64,000 nt of DNA from assembly GCA_963760965.1 (NCBI GenBank), contig CAVXEW010000002.1, positions 124,001-188,000 on the forward strand, read 5' to 3'. The stretch is from Pararhizobium_B sp963760965 (GTDB taxonomy: Bacteria > Pseudomonadota > Alphaproteobacteria > Rhizobiales > Rhizobiaceae). The translations under genes were made by a program, and so were the position numbers. Positions 52,950-62,000 of the stretch are shown piece by piece. The stretch's first letter is position 1. Every line of letters begins with the position of its first letter. The notes under the pieces are model-generated. The model was given only the letters and a program-made list of their open reading frames with translations. It searched no databases and was not told the DNA's origin.

Positions 52950-55655
52950 ATGACCAAACCAGAAGATGCCCCGCCGGCCGCCCTCGCGCCTCATGGCGCA
53001 GGGGTACCGGAAAACCCCCATGCCGCCACGGCGGAGAGCGTTCTCGCGGCGCTCGGCGTCGTGCCCGCGCAGGGCCTTGCCGAGGAAGAAGCAGAAGGCC
53101 GCGCCCGGATCTTCGGAGCGAACACGATCGCCGTCCGAAGCAAGGCTTCGGCCCTGCGCGTCGCCCTTCACCAGTTCCAGAGCCCGGTCGTCTTCCTGCT
53201 CGCGGCCGCAGCGGCGCTTGCCGCCATGTTCGGCCAATGGAAGGAAGCGGCAACCGTCGCAGCCGTGCTCGCGGTCAACGCGCTGATCGGGTTCGTGACG
53301 GAAATCAAGGCGGCACGGTCGATCGAAAGCCTTCGCACGCTCGGAACCCGCAGCACCCGCGTGCGCCGCGGCGGGCATACCCGGATGGTGCCGGCCGAAA
53401 GCCTGGTGCCGGGCGACATCGTGATCGTCGAGGCGGGCGACCGCCTCTCCGCGGACATGCGACTCGTCGAAGCGGCGGGACTGGCCGCCGACAAGTCCGC
53501 GTTGACCGGGGAATCCGTCGCGACCGACAAGCAGGCGGCGCCGGCAACCGCCGGCGCCGCGCTCGGCGATCGCCACTCCATGCTCTACAAGGGAACGGTC
53601 GTGACCCGCGGGAGCGGCCTCGGCGTCGTCGTCGGCACGGGGCTTTCCACCGAACTCGGCCGCATCTCGAAGCTGGTCGAGCAGGCGGAGACAGGGCGCT
53701 CGCCGCTCGAGAAGCGCCTCGCGAGGCTTTCTGCGGAACTGATCTGGGTGACGCTGGCGATGGCCGCGATCATCGCCGTCGCGGGCATCCTGTCCGGCAA
53801 GGATGCCCTGCTCATGGTGGAAGCGGCGATCGCGCTCGCCGTAGCGGCGATCCCCGAAGGCCTTCCGATCGTCGCGACGCTGGCGCTGGCGCGCGGCATG
53901 TGGCGCATGGCGCGACAGAATGCGCTCGTGGAACGGCTTTCGGCTGTCGAGACGCTCGGCGCGACAACGCTGATCCTGACGGACAAGACGGGAACACTTA
54001 CGGAAAACCGCATGACGGTGCGAAGGCTCGTGACGCCCTCCGGGGAAACGCGTTCCGGCGGTGACGGACCGGCCGGCGATCCGGCTGGCCGCGAAGTTTC
54101 CGAAGACACACTGAGGTTGCTGGAGGTGGCGGTTCTCTGCAACGACGCCACGCTCGGACGGAAAGAGAGCGAGGCGTCGGGGGATCCGATGGAACTTGCG
54201 CTGCTTCGCGCGGGACGCGCGTTCGGCCTTCTTCGCCGGGAACTGACCGAGCGCAAGCCGGTCCTTCGCAAGCATGCCTTCGACATGGAGGCGCGCATGA
54301 TGGCGACGCTGCATGCCTGCGGCGAAACGAAGATCTGGGCCGTGAAGGGAGCGCCGGAGCGCGTGCTGGCTAAGGCTGCACGCATCGCCGCGCCCGGCGG
54401 CGACCAGCCGCTGAGCGACGCGATCCGGGCCGAATGGCTCGAGAAGGTCGAGGAACTCGGTCGCGACGGTCTGCGTGTCCTCGCCTTCGCGTCGCGCAAT
54501 GCCGGCTCCATGCCAGGAGAGCCGTTTGCCGACCTGACCTTTCTCGGCCTCGCCGGGCTCGAGGATCCGGCACGCGCCGACGTGCCGGATGCGATCGCCG
54601 CATGCAGGGACGCCGGCATACGTGTCGTGATGGTTACCGGCGACCATGCGGTCACGGCGCGCAGCATCGGCCGCGCGGTCGGCCTCGGGGATGCGGAGGA
54701 TGCCGTCGCGGTCGGCGGCGATCCGGAGCGGCTTCGCAACGGCAACGGCAACGGCCTCGGCGCGATCGGAATTTTCGCGCGCGTCAGCCCGGCCGAGAAG
54801 CTCGCGCTCGTCCGCGCCTACCAGGAGGCCGGCGAGGTCGTCGCCATGACAGGCGACGGCGTCAACGACGCGCCGGCCCTGCGGCAGGCCGACATCGGCG
54901 TCGCAATGGGCCGGCGCGGCACCGACGTCGCGCGGGAGGCGGCGGCGATGGTGCTTCTCGACGACGCGTTCCCGACGATCGTGCGCGCCATCCACGAGGG
55001 CCGGGTCATTTTCGACAACATCCGCCGCTTCGTCGCCTATCTCCTGTCCTGCAATCTCAGCGAGGTGCTCGTGGTGGGGCTGGCGGTCGTCGCCACGCTG
55101 CCGCTGCCGATCCTGCCGCTCCAGATCCTCTACCTCAACCTGATCACGGACGTCTTTCCGGCGTTCGCCCTCGCCATGGGCGAAGGCGATCGCGAGGTGC
55201 TCCTGCGTCGGCCGCGGCGTCCGGACGAGCCGGTCCTGGGGCGCCCGCAGTGGAGGCGTATCGTCGTCCACGGGCTGCTGCTGACCGCGGGCACGTTCTC
55301 GGCGCTCGCCGTGGCGCGGCTCGGGCTCGACCTCGATGGCGAGGCCACGGTCACGGTCACGTTCCTCACGCTCGCATTCGGGCAGCTCTGGCAGGTCTTC
55401 AACATGCGCGGCAGCAAGAGCGCGCTGCTGGCGAACGAGATTACCCGCAATCCGTGGGTGTGGGCCGCGCTGGCCTTGTGCTCCCTTCTGCTGATCGGGC
55501 CGATCTACGTTCCGCCGCTCGCCGGAATCCTCGGCCTTTCCAGGCCGGATGCAGGAATGTGGGCGCTCGTCGCGGCGGCGAGCCTGCTGCCCCTCCTTCT
55601 CAGCCAGGGGGCAAGCCTTCTCCTCGGCCGCCGCGGAAACGACGGAGGGACATGA
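52950..55655 (+). CDS. Cation-transporting P-type ATPase, type II (Ca-ATPase-like)
   Basis: A 901-residue ion pump. SALTGESVAT is the actuator loop (about 187-196), IPEGLP the M4 ion-site motif, DKTGT the phosphorylated aspartate (Asp345), KGAPE the nucleotide region, and MTGDGVNDAPAL the hinge (about 637-648). NLITDVFPAFALAMGEGD in M6 fits the ion-binding NxxTD pattern of type II (calcium) pumps. Ten membrane segments are expected. Its stop overlaps the start of a CaCA-type antiporter gene, so the pair probably handles calcium together. Confidence 0.88.
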   Translation: MTKPEDAPPAALAPHGAGVPENPHAATAESVLAALGVVPAQGLAEEEAEGRARIFGANTIAVRSKASALRVALHQFQSPVVFLLAAAAALAAMFGQWKEAATVAAVLAVNALIGFVTEIKAARSIESLRTLGTRSTRVRRGGHTRMVPAESLVPGDIVIVEAGDRLSADMRLVEAAGLAADKSALTGESVATDKQAAPATAGAALGDRHSMLYKGTVVTRGSGLGVVVGTGLSTELGRISKLVEQAETGRSPLEKRLARLSAELIWVTLAMAAIIAVAGILSGKDALLMVEAAIALAVAAIPEGLPIVATLALARGMWRMARQNALVERLSAVETLGATTLILTDKTGTLTENRMTVRRLVTPSGETRSGGDGPAGDPAGREVSEDTLRLLEVAVLCNDATLGRKESEASGDPMELALLRAGRAFGLLRRELTERKPVLRKHAFDMEARMMATLHACGETKIWAVKGAPERVLAKAARIAAPGGDQPLSDAIRAEWLEKVEELGRDGLRVLAFASRNAGSMPGEPFADLTFLGLAGLEDPARADVPDAIAACRDAGIRVVMVTGDHAVTARSIGRAVGLGDAEDAVAVGGDPERLRNGNGNGLGAIGIFARVSPAEKLALVRAYQEAGEVVAMTGDGVNDAPALRQADIGVAMGRRGTDVAREAAAMVLLDDAFPTIVRAIHEGRVIFDNIRRFVAYLLSCNLSEVLVVGLAVVATLPLPILPLQILYLNLITDVFPAFALAMGEGDREVLLRRPRRPDEPVLGRPQWRRIVVHGLLLTAGTFSALAVARLGLDLDGEATVTVTFLTLAFGQLWQVFNMRGSKSALLANEITRNPWVWAALALCSLLLIGPIYVPPLAGILGLSRPDAGMWALVAAASLLPLLLSQGASLLLGRRGNDGGT

Positions 55656-56659
55656 TGTCCGCCGCCTGGGCCTGGTCCGCATTCCTCGCCTGCGGGCTTG
55701 CGATAGGCCTCGCCGGCCCCGTGCTGGTCCGCGAGAGCGAGGAAATCGCCCGGATCACCGGCCTGTCGCGCTCGTGGGCCGGCCTCATACTGCTCGCCAC
55801 GGCAACGTCCCTGCCCGAGCTCTTCACCGGCGTCAGCGCCGTCGCCGCCGCCGGCGCGCCGAACATCGCCGTCGGCGACGTGCTCGGGAGCTGCATCTTC
55901 AACCTTGCAATGCTCGTCGTGCTCGACGCGCTGAGCCGCGAGGAGCCGATCTACCGCCGCATCGACCAGGGGCATCTGCTGACCGCCGCCTTCGGCATCG
56001 TCCTGCTCGCCTTCGTCGGCGGGCTGGTGCTCCTCAGCCGCAACGGCGACGGCGCAAGGTTCCTGCACATCAGCGGCTACTCGCCCGTCATCGTCATCGT
56101 CTACCTTGCCGCGGTGCGTGCCGCCTTCGTCTACGAGCGCCGCCTGCATGCGACGCCACCGGACCGGACGGAGGGCAAGACCGCGCTCGGCCCGGCGGTG
56201 CTGCGCTACCTCGGCGCAGCGGCGGTCGTCGGGGCGGCCGGTTCGCTGCTACCGTTCGCCGGCGTGGCTCTCGCCGAGACGATGGGCCTGCACAAGACGT
56301 TCGTCGGCACCCTGCTCGTCGCCGGCGCGACGTCGCTGCCGGAACTGATCGTGGCGGTCAGCGCGATGCGCCTGGGCGCCGTCGACCTCGCCATCGGAAA
56401 CCTCCTCGGCAGCAATCTCTTCGACATGCTGATTCTCGCCGCCGACGACGTTGCCTACACGAAGGGCCCGCTGCTCGCCGACGTCTCCGCCACCCACGCC
56501 GTCTCCGCATTCGCCGCGATCGCCATGTCGGGCATCTTCATCGTCGCCGTGATCTACCGTTCCGAGACGCGGCTGAGGGGAACCATCGGCTGGGCGAGCA
56601 TCTCGCTCGTGGCCGTCTATCTGTTTGCAACCTACCTCGCCTATCTGAGCGAGCACTGA
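55652..56659 (+). CDS. Na+/Ca2+ exchanger-family (CaCA) antiporter
   Basis: A 335-residue membrane antiporter with two homologous halves. The alpha repeats are visible as ATATSLPELFTGVSAV with NIAVGDVLGSCIFNLAML in the first half and GATSLPELIVAVSAMRLGAVDLAIGNLLGSNLFDML in the second; both keep the glutamate and asparagine that bind ions. Ten or eleven spans are likely. It begins inside the stop of the P-type ATPase gene (ATGA), so both are made from one transcript. YrbG-like. Confidence 0.88.
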   Translation: MMSAAWAWSAFLACGLAIGLAGPVLVRESEEIARITGLSRSWAGLILLATATSLPELFTGVSAVAAAGAPNIAVGDVLGSCIFNLAMLVVLDALSREEPIYRRIDQGHLLTAAFGIVLLAFVGGLVLLSRNGDGARFLHISGYSPVIVIVYLAAVRAAFVYERRLHATPPDRTEGKTALGPAVLRYLGAAAVVGAAGSLLPFAGVALAETMGLHKTFVGTLLVAGATSLPELIVAVSAMRLGAVDLAIGNLLGSNLFDMLILAADDVAYTKGPLLADVSATHAVSAFAAIAMSGIFIVAVIYRSETRLRGTIGWASISLVAVYLFATYLAYLSEH

Positions 56660-56760
56660 GGGAGGCAACATGCCTCCGTCGGCGAAATTGATTCTGCCGC
56701 CGACATCATCCATACCGGTGCCGCGGACGGAACCGGCTATCGAACGGGAGCGCAATCCGA

Positions 56761-57549
56761 ATGACATCGAAACTCTTCGACCTTTCCGGCCGACATGCCC
56801 TCGTGACCGGATCCAGCCAGGGCATCGGCCTTGCGATCGCGCGCGGGCTTGCCGCGCACGGGGCCTGCGTCCTGATAAACGGCCGCCGGCCGGGGCCGGT
56901 CGACGCCGCGGTGGAGGACTTGCGGCGGGAAGGCCTGCAGGCGCATGCATTCCCGTTCGACGTCACCGACGTCGATGCCGTCGGCGCCGCGGTGGAGCGG
57001 ATCGAGAAAGACGCGGGCCCGATCGAAATCCTCGTGAACAACGCCGGCATGCAGCACCGGGCGCCGCTCGAGGACTTCCCGCACGACAAGTGGGACGAGA
57101 TCCTCCGGCTCAACGTCACCAGCGTCTTCAACGTGGGCCAGGCAGTCGGCCGGCGCATGATCGCGCGCGGCCGCGGCAAGATCATCAACATCGCCTCGGT
57201 GCAGAGCGAACTGGCGCGACCCTCCATAGCACCCTATACGATGTCCAAGGGGGCGGTGCGCAACCTGACGCGCGGCATGGCGACCGACTGGGCCCGCCAC
57301 GGGATCCAGGTGAACGCCATCGCGCCCGGCTACTTCAAGACGCCGCTCAACCAGGCCCTGGTCGAAAGCGAGGAGTTTTCCGACTGGCTGGCGAAGCGTA
57401 CGCCGGCAGGGCGTTGGGGCGAAGTGGAGGAACTCGTGGGCGCCGCCGTCTTTCTCGCCGGCGCCGGCATCGTCATTCGTCAACGGACAGGTACTCTATG
57501 TCGACGGCGGAATCACAGCATCGATCTGATCTCGGCCCCGTCGTCGTGA
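56761..57549 (+). CDS. Short-chain dehydrogenase, gluconate 5-dehydrogenase-like, frameshifted end
   Basis: Read as it stands, 262 residues. TGSSQGIG is the NADP site (residues 17-24), NNAG and YTMSKGAV the catalytic motifs, and NAIAPGYFKTPLN the usual loop. The group includes gluconate 5-dehydrogenase, which fits the gluconokinase gene that follows. The last 26 codons are abnormal: at 57469-57470 the expected ending (SSFVNGQVLYVDGG and ITASI, stop at 57527-57529) lies in the +1 frame. A one-base insertion or sequencing error near GCCGGCGCCGGC would explain it. If real, the protein has an altered C-terminus that normally helps form the tetramer. Confidence 0.8.
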   Translation: MTSKLFDLSGRHALVTGSSQGIGLAIARGLAAHGACVLINGRRPGPVDAAVEDLRREGLQAHAFPFDVTDVDAVGAAVERIEKDAGPIEILVNNAGMQHRAPLEDFPHDKWDEILRLNVTSVFNVGQAVGRRMIARGRGKIINIASVQSELARPSIAPYTMSKGAVRNLTRGMATDWARHGIQVNAIAPGYFKTPLNQALVESEEFSDWLAKRTPAGRWGEVEELVGAAVFLAGAGIVIRQRTGTLCRRRNHSIDLISAPSS

Positions 57550-58034
57550 TGGGGGTCGCCAGTTCGGGGAAATCGCTGGTCGGGCGCGCGCTCGCGGAGC
57601 ACTTCGGAGTGCCCTTCATCGAGGGCGACGATCTGCACGGATCGGCCAATGTCGAGAAGATGCGCCACGGCACGCCGCTCACCGACGAGGACCGGTGGCC
57701 CTGGCTTTCGCGGGTGGGCGCGGAGCTGCTGAAGGCGGCCTCCGAGGCAGGGGGCGCAGTGGCGAGCTGCTCCGCCCTCAAGAGGGCCTACCGCGACAGG
57801 TTGCGCGAGGCCGTCGGTCCCGGCCTGCGCTTTCTCTTCCTGGAGGGCGACAAGACGCTGCTGGGCCGGCGCATGGGCCAGCGCGAGCGCCACTTCATGC
57901 CGGTGTCGCTGCTCGAGAGCCAGCTCGCGACGCTCGAGTCACCGCTGACGGAGCCGGACGTCGTCGCCGTCGGCATCGACGGCACGAAGGAAGAGGTGCT
58001 GGCGCGAGCTCTCGACGCGTTCGGCGCGGGCTGA
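57498..58034 (+). CDS. gntK: Gluconokinase
   Basis: A 178-residue kinase phosphorylating D-gluconate to 6-phosphogluconate. The P-loop is GVASSGKSLVGRALA (residues 18-32), FIEGDDLHGSANVEKMRHGTPLTDEDRWPWL and CSALKRAYRDRLRE are the gluconate and lid regions. The start at 57498 overlaps the end of the dehydrogenase by about 32 bases in its intended frame; ATG 57549 is possible but would trim the first strand. With the gluconate 5-dehydrogenase-like gene it makes a gluconate-use pair. Confidence 0.9.
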   Translation: MSTAESQHRSDLGPVVVMGVASSGKSLVGRALAEHFGVPFIEGDDLHGSANVEKMRHGTPLTDEDRWPWLSRVGAELLKAASEAGGAVASCSALKRAYRDRLREAVGPGLRFLFLEGDKTLLGRRMGQRERHFMPVSLLESQLATLESPLTEPDVVAVGIDGTKEEVLARALDAFGAG

Positions 58035-58127
58035 AACCGACCGGCACCGGCCTGTCCGGCGAGGCAGGAGGTCGCCCTATTCGCCCGCAGCGCGGTTCAT
58101 GCCGTGGTCCTGCCGGATGTCGGGAAA

Positions 58128-58204
58128 TGGTACGGTTGGGTGGATTCGAACCACCGACCTCAGGAGCCACAATCCTGCGCTCTAACCAACTGAGCTACAA
58201 CCGC
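58128..58204 (-). tRNA. trnH: tRNA-His (anticodon GTG), lacking G-1
   Basis: A 77-base cloverleaf on the minus strand. The acceptor is GCGGTTG against CAACCGT, the anticodon arm CAGGA-TTGTGGC-TCCTG with anticodon GTG, the T arm GGTGG-TTCGAAT-CCACC, and the gene encodes CCA. The base before position 1 is T and the discriminator is A73, so the usual G-1:C73 pair of tRNA-His is absent. This is a known trait of a group of alphaproteobacteria, with matching histidyl-tRNA synthetase. Confidence 0.95.
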
Positions 58205-58285
58205 ACTTGGCCGCCGGGCGACCGCCCGGGTGAAGTACAGCGCGTCCGGACGATTTGCAAGGGCAGAGTGACGGAGCGCGGACAT

Positions 58286-58317
58286 GAAAAGGGCCGGACA
58301 TCGAAAATGTCCGGCCC
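58286..58317 (-). terminator. Rho-independent terminator of the phasin gene
   Basis: GGGCCGGACAT (58291-58301) and ATGTCCGGCCC (58307-58317) form a perfect 11-bp stem with a five-base loop. On the minus strand it is followed by TTTTC. It lies 25 bases past the phasin stop. Confidence 0.8.
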
Positions 58318-58341
58318 CGGGAGATGCGTGATGAAGGCGCC

Positions 58342-58809
58342 TCAGGCGGCCTTGAATTCCTTGACGACCTTGTCGACGGCCGACTTGCCCGGCTTGGTCA
58401 CGTCTTCGGCGACCTTGCGGGAAGCGTCCTGCAGCGTCTTGGCCTGATCGACGCCGAGCTCCATCTGCTTGCGCATGAAGGACGTCTGCAATTCGACGGC
58501 CTCGGAAAGCGACTTGACGCCAAGCAGCGCCTCAAGATGCGAGAAGGAATTCTCGGTGTTGACGCGCATGAAATCGATGGTCTTGAGGCCGATCGCGACA
58601 CTGCCGGCCTGAGCGCTCTGCAGCGTGGCTTCGACCGTCTTGGTCGCATCCTCGGCGGCGCTCTTCATCTTCGCGTAGCTGTTCTTCGACTGCGCGAGGC
58701 TCTTCTCGGCGAAATCCCGGTAGTTGTCGGTCACCTTGGCCGGGTCGAAAGCGGAAAAGGCGAAGACGTCGGCGGTTTCGGTCTTCTTCGTGTTCGTCGT
58801 GGTAGCCAT
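58342..58809 (-). CDS. phaP: Phasin (PHA granule-associated protein)
   Basis: A 155-residue helical protein. The Phasin_2 block runs through AFDPAKVTDNYRDFAEKSLAQSKNSYAKMKSAAEDATKTVEATL and ends in a repeat of alanine/lysine-rich helix (KSAVDKVVKEFKAA). Phasins coat polyhydroxybutyrate granules and control their size. AAGGAG lies eight bases before ATG 58809. Its promoter has two PhaR-type boxes. In Sinorhizobium phaP1 also lies next to cbrA, as it does here. Confidence 0.9.
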   Translation of the reverse strand: MATTTNTKKTETADVFAFSAFDPAKVTDNYRDFAEKSLAQSKNSYAKMKSAAEDATKTVEATLQSAQAGSVAIGLKTIDFMRVNTENSFSHLEALLGVKSLSEAVELQTSFMRKQMELGVDQAKTLQDASRKVAEDVTKPGKSAVDKVVKEFKAA

Positions 58810-58863
58810 ATCATGCACTCCTTGGTATGAACCCTCTTCGAGGCGTTCGATTGCGATGCCTCC

Positions 58864-58909
58864 TACATAGGCGATCTTTTTGTGCATTGCAACATTTTTT
58901 TGCGATGCA
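58864..58909 (-). promoter_or_regulatory. Phasin promoter with two PhaR-type TGC-N3-GCA boxes
   Basis: On the minus strand, TTGCAA (58887-58892) and TATGTA (58864-58869) are spaced by 17 bases and fit a sigma70 promoter. TGCATTGCA (58883-58891) overlaps the -35, and TGCGATGCA (58901-58909) lies 18 bases upstream centre to centre. Both fit the TGC-N3-GCA type of site reported for PhaR repressors of phasin genes, which would block transcription when no PHB is present. Confidence 0.6.
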
Positions 58910-58985
58910 CCATGGATTAACCTTGCGGCCAGATATTCCGGAGGCCGGGACCCGGGCTTCTGGACCGCTGGCGCGGGCAAAGCTA

Positions 58986-59000
58986 TTAATGAATCGTTAA
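58986..59000. promoter_or_regulatory. CtrA box upstream of cbrA, with an embedded GANTC site
   Basis: TTAATGAATCGTTAA is a perfect TTAA-N7-TTAA CtrA-type site, 39 bases before the cbrA start. The spacer contains GAATC (58991-58995), a CcrM methylation site. Such sites are rare in this GC-rich DNA. Confidence 0.65.
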
Positions 59001-59039
59001 GCCCCGAGGGCAGATACGACACAATAGCGCAGGACTTGC

Positions 59040-62000
59040 ATGCCGGCTGGACAGCATCCCTTCATCGACGTCGCTGTGCATCGGCAGGTCCGGTCGCGCT
59101 TCGCCGCGGGCGAAGGGCTCGTGCTGTTCGCGGCCGACCTCGGCAGCGTCCTCTGGGCGAATGGCCGGGGAGCGAGCCTGTTCGGCTTCGCCACGCCCTA
59201 TGAACTGATGGACGAGTGGCACACGGCGCCGGCGACCGTGCGGCGGCAGCTCGATGCCGCTGCGTCCCGCCTGTCCGGCGGCGAGGGAGAAAAGACGGTG
59301 TCCCTCCGGGTCGCCGCCGGCCTGCGGAGCCGCACCGTTTCCGTGACGCTGATCGGCCTCGCACTCCACGACGGCACGCATGCCCTGCTTCTCGCCGACG
59401 GTTCCCCGGCCGGGAACATGGATGTGCAGGTTCGGGCCGAGCGGATCATTTCAGGCCTCGGGGACACCGGCACGCACGTGGCCGTGGTCGATGCCGCCGG
59501 GCAATACCTGGCCGCCTCGCCCGGCATTTCGGCGCTCGACATCGGTCTTCAAATGCGGCGCGACCTCGTCGACCACGTCGCCGAGGGAGAAAACCGGCTC
59601 GTCAAGCGCATGCTCGCGGCAGGCGGGGCAGCGGCGGCCCTCGCGCGGTTGAGCGACAAGCCGGCACTTCACCTGCTCTTCGTCGTGGAGACGGGCCAGG
59701 AGCCGCAGCGACACGACGACGACGCGGCTGCCGCACCTGCCGGCAGCGGCCGGGCGAAAGCTTCGGCGGCTCCACCACCGGTCCCGGCCGTGAACGCCTG
59801 GTCGCTCGCGCCCGGCGGGATCCGCCGCACGCCGTCGACGGCCGCAGGCGAGGCCTCGCCTGCCGCAGCGGAAGGCGAACCTGGATCGGCGCGCGACGCG
59901 GCCGACGGCGCGCAGGGGCAACCGGAGCCTGAGTCTTCCCCGGCGGAGGAAGCCGCGCGCACCCCGGGCTTCGTCTTCGACGCTGCGGCCAAGCCGGTCC
60001 GCTTTGTCTGGCGGATCGATCCGCAGGGTCGGTTCAGCGACCTTTCGCCGGATTTCGCCGCCGCCGTCGGCCCGAATGCCGCCGACATCATCGACCGGCG
60101 CTTCAGCGATGTCGCCAAGGTCTTCGGCTTCGACCGGGACAACCAGATCTCGGACCTGCTCCGCCGGCGCGACACATGGTCGGGCAAGACCGTCTCCTGG
60201 CCGGTCCAGGGCACAAGCCTCTCCGTTCCGGTCGATCTCGCGGCATTGCCGATCTACAGCCGCACGCGGGAATTCGAGGGATTTCGCGGCTTTGGAATCG
60301 TTCGCGTCGGCGACGCCCACGAGGATCCGGAAGCCATAGGCCTTTCGCTGACGGATGTTCCGCACGAGCTGCACGGGGCCGACGCACAGGCACCCGCCGA
60401 CGCAACTCCAGGACGGCAGGAAGGCGTGCCCGACCTGTTGCCCGACGTTCCCGAAGAGATCAAGGCGGAGAGCTCGCCGGCGGCGGAAGAGAGCACGGAG
60501 ACCCCGGTCGCCGACGGGGACGATCCTTTCCGCGGCGAAACCCCCGCCCTCAGGATCGTCAGGCCCTTCGGGCGGCGCCAGAACGACAAGGTCATCGACC
60601 TGGACCAGCGGCGCTCGCGCACGAGAGAGGTCCTGTCGAACGGCGAGCAGCAGGCCTTTCGCGAGATCGGCGAGCGGCTCGCAAAGAGCTTCGGCAAGGA
60701 CGCGGGCGGCGAAGGGACAGGGAAGCCGACCGGCCAGGAAAGCCAGGCAGAGAGGGTAGCGCAGGCCGAGCCGGAACCGGCGAAGGAGACTCCTGCCGCC
60801 GGCCCGCCTGAAGAAGCGAAACCGGCGGAGCGTTCGCCCGCCACTCCGGCAGAGGAAGAGCCGGTCGCGGCCGAAAGCCCGGGAGGATGGCAAGACGGCC
60901 AGGCCCGGGCGACGACTCCAATTCCTTCCGCCTTCGCGACGATCGGCGCCGCCTCCGCGCCGGCGCGCCTGTCACCCGACATCATCGACGATCTTCCCGT
61001 CGCCCTCCTCCTCCACGACGGTCACGACGTCCACCATGCCAATGCGGAGTTCTTCGGCCTGACTGGCTACGCGGATCTCGCGGCGCTCGTCGAGGCCGGG
61101 GGGCTCGCCAATCTCTTCGCCGCGCAGGACATTGGCGAAGGGATGTCCGCCGGCGCCCTCCCGGGGACCCTGCAGCTGGTTCGCGCCGACGGCGGCGAGG
61201 TTCCGGTGCACGCGCGGCTGCAATCCGTTCAGTGGAACGACAAGCGCGCGCTGATGCTTTCGCTCATGCCCGCGCAAAGCTCCGGCATGGACGACGCGGC
61301 GGCCATGCCGCCGCAGGGCGGCGACGACAGCCGCTCGGACGGCGGGCCGGCGGCCGGGGACGCTGCCCGCGTCGCCGCGCTGAAGATCGAGGTCGAGGAG
61401 CTGCGCTCGATCCTCGAGACAGCGACGGACGGGGTCGTCATCCTCGGCGAGCAGGGCGACATCCGCTCGATGAACCGGTCGGCGAGCGCGCTGTTCGATT
61501 ACGACGAGTCGGAAATCCGAAGCCAGCCCTTCGCCAAGCTCTTCGCTCACGAGAGCCAGCGCGCAGTCATGGACTATCTGAACGGCCTCAGCGAGCACGG
61601 CGTCGCAAGCGTGCTCAACGACGGGCGCGAGGTGATCGGCCGGGAAGCCTCGGGCGGCTTCCTGCCGCTTTTCATGACGATCGGCCGCCTGACCGGCTCG
61701 AACGGCTACTGCGCGGTGATGCGCGACATCACCCAGTGGAAGCGCACCGAGGAAGAACTGCGCGCCGCGAAATTCGCGGCGGAGCAGGCGAACTCTCACA
61801 AGAGCGAGTTCCTTGCACGCGTCAGCCACGAGATCCGCACGCCGCTCAACGCGATCATCGGGTTCTCCGACATGATGGCCGAACAGCGCTTCGGACCGAT
61901 CGGCAGCCCGCGATATCTCGAATACGCCCACGACATCGGCCGGTCGGGCAAGCACGTGCTCGACATCGTCAACGACCTCCTCGATATCTCGAAGATCGAA

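Noticed and set aside
52830..55682. A 950-codon open frame on the minus strand across the P-type ATPase gene
   Set aside because: It is antisense to a gene with all P-type motifs; its translation is rich in Arg, Asp and His with no family motif, as expected from the opposite strand of GC-rich coding DNA.
54434..56659. Apparent 741-residue form of the CaCA antiporter
   Set aside because: The extra N-terminus lies inside the P-type ATPase gene in another frame; the true start is 55652.
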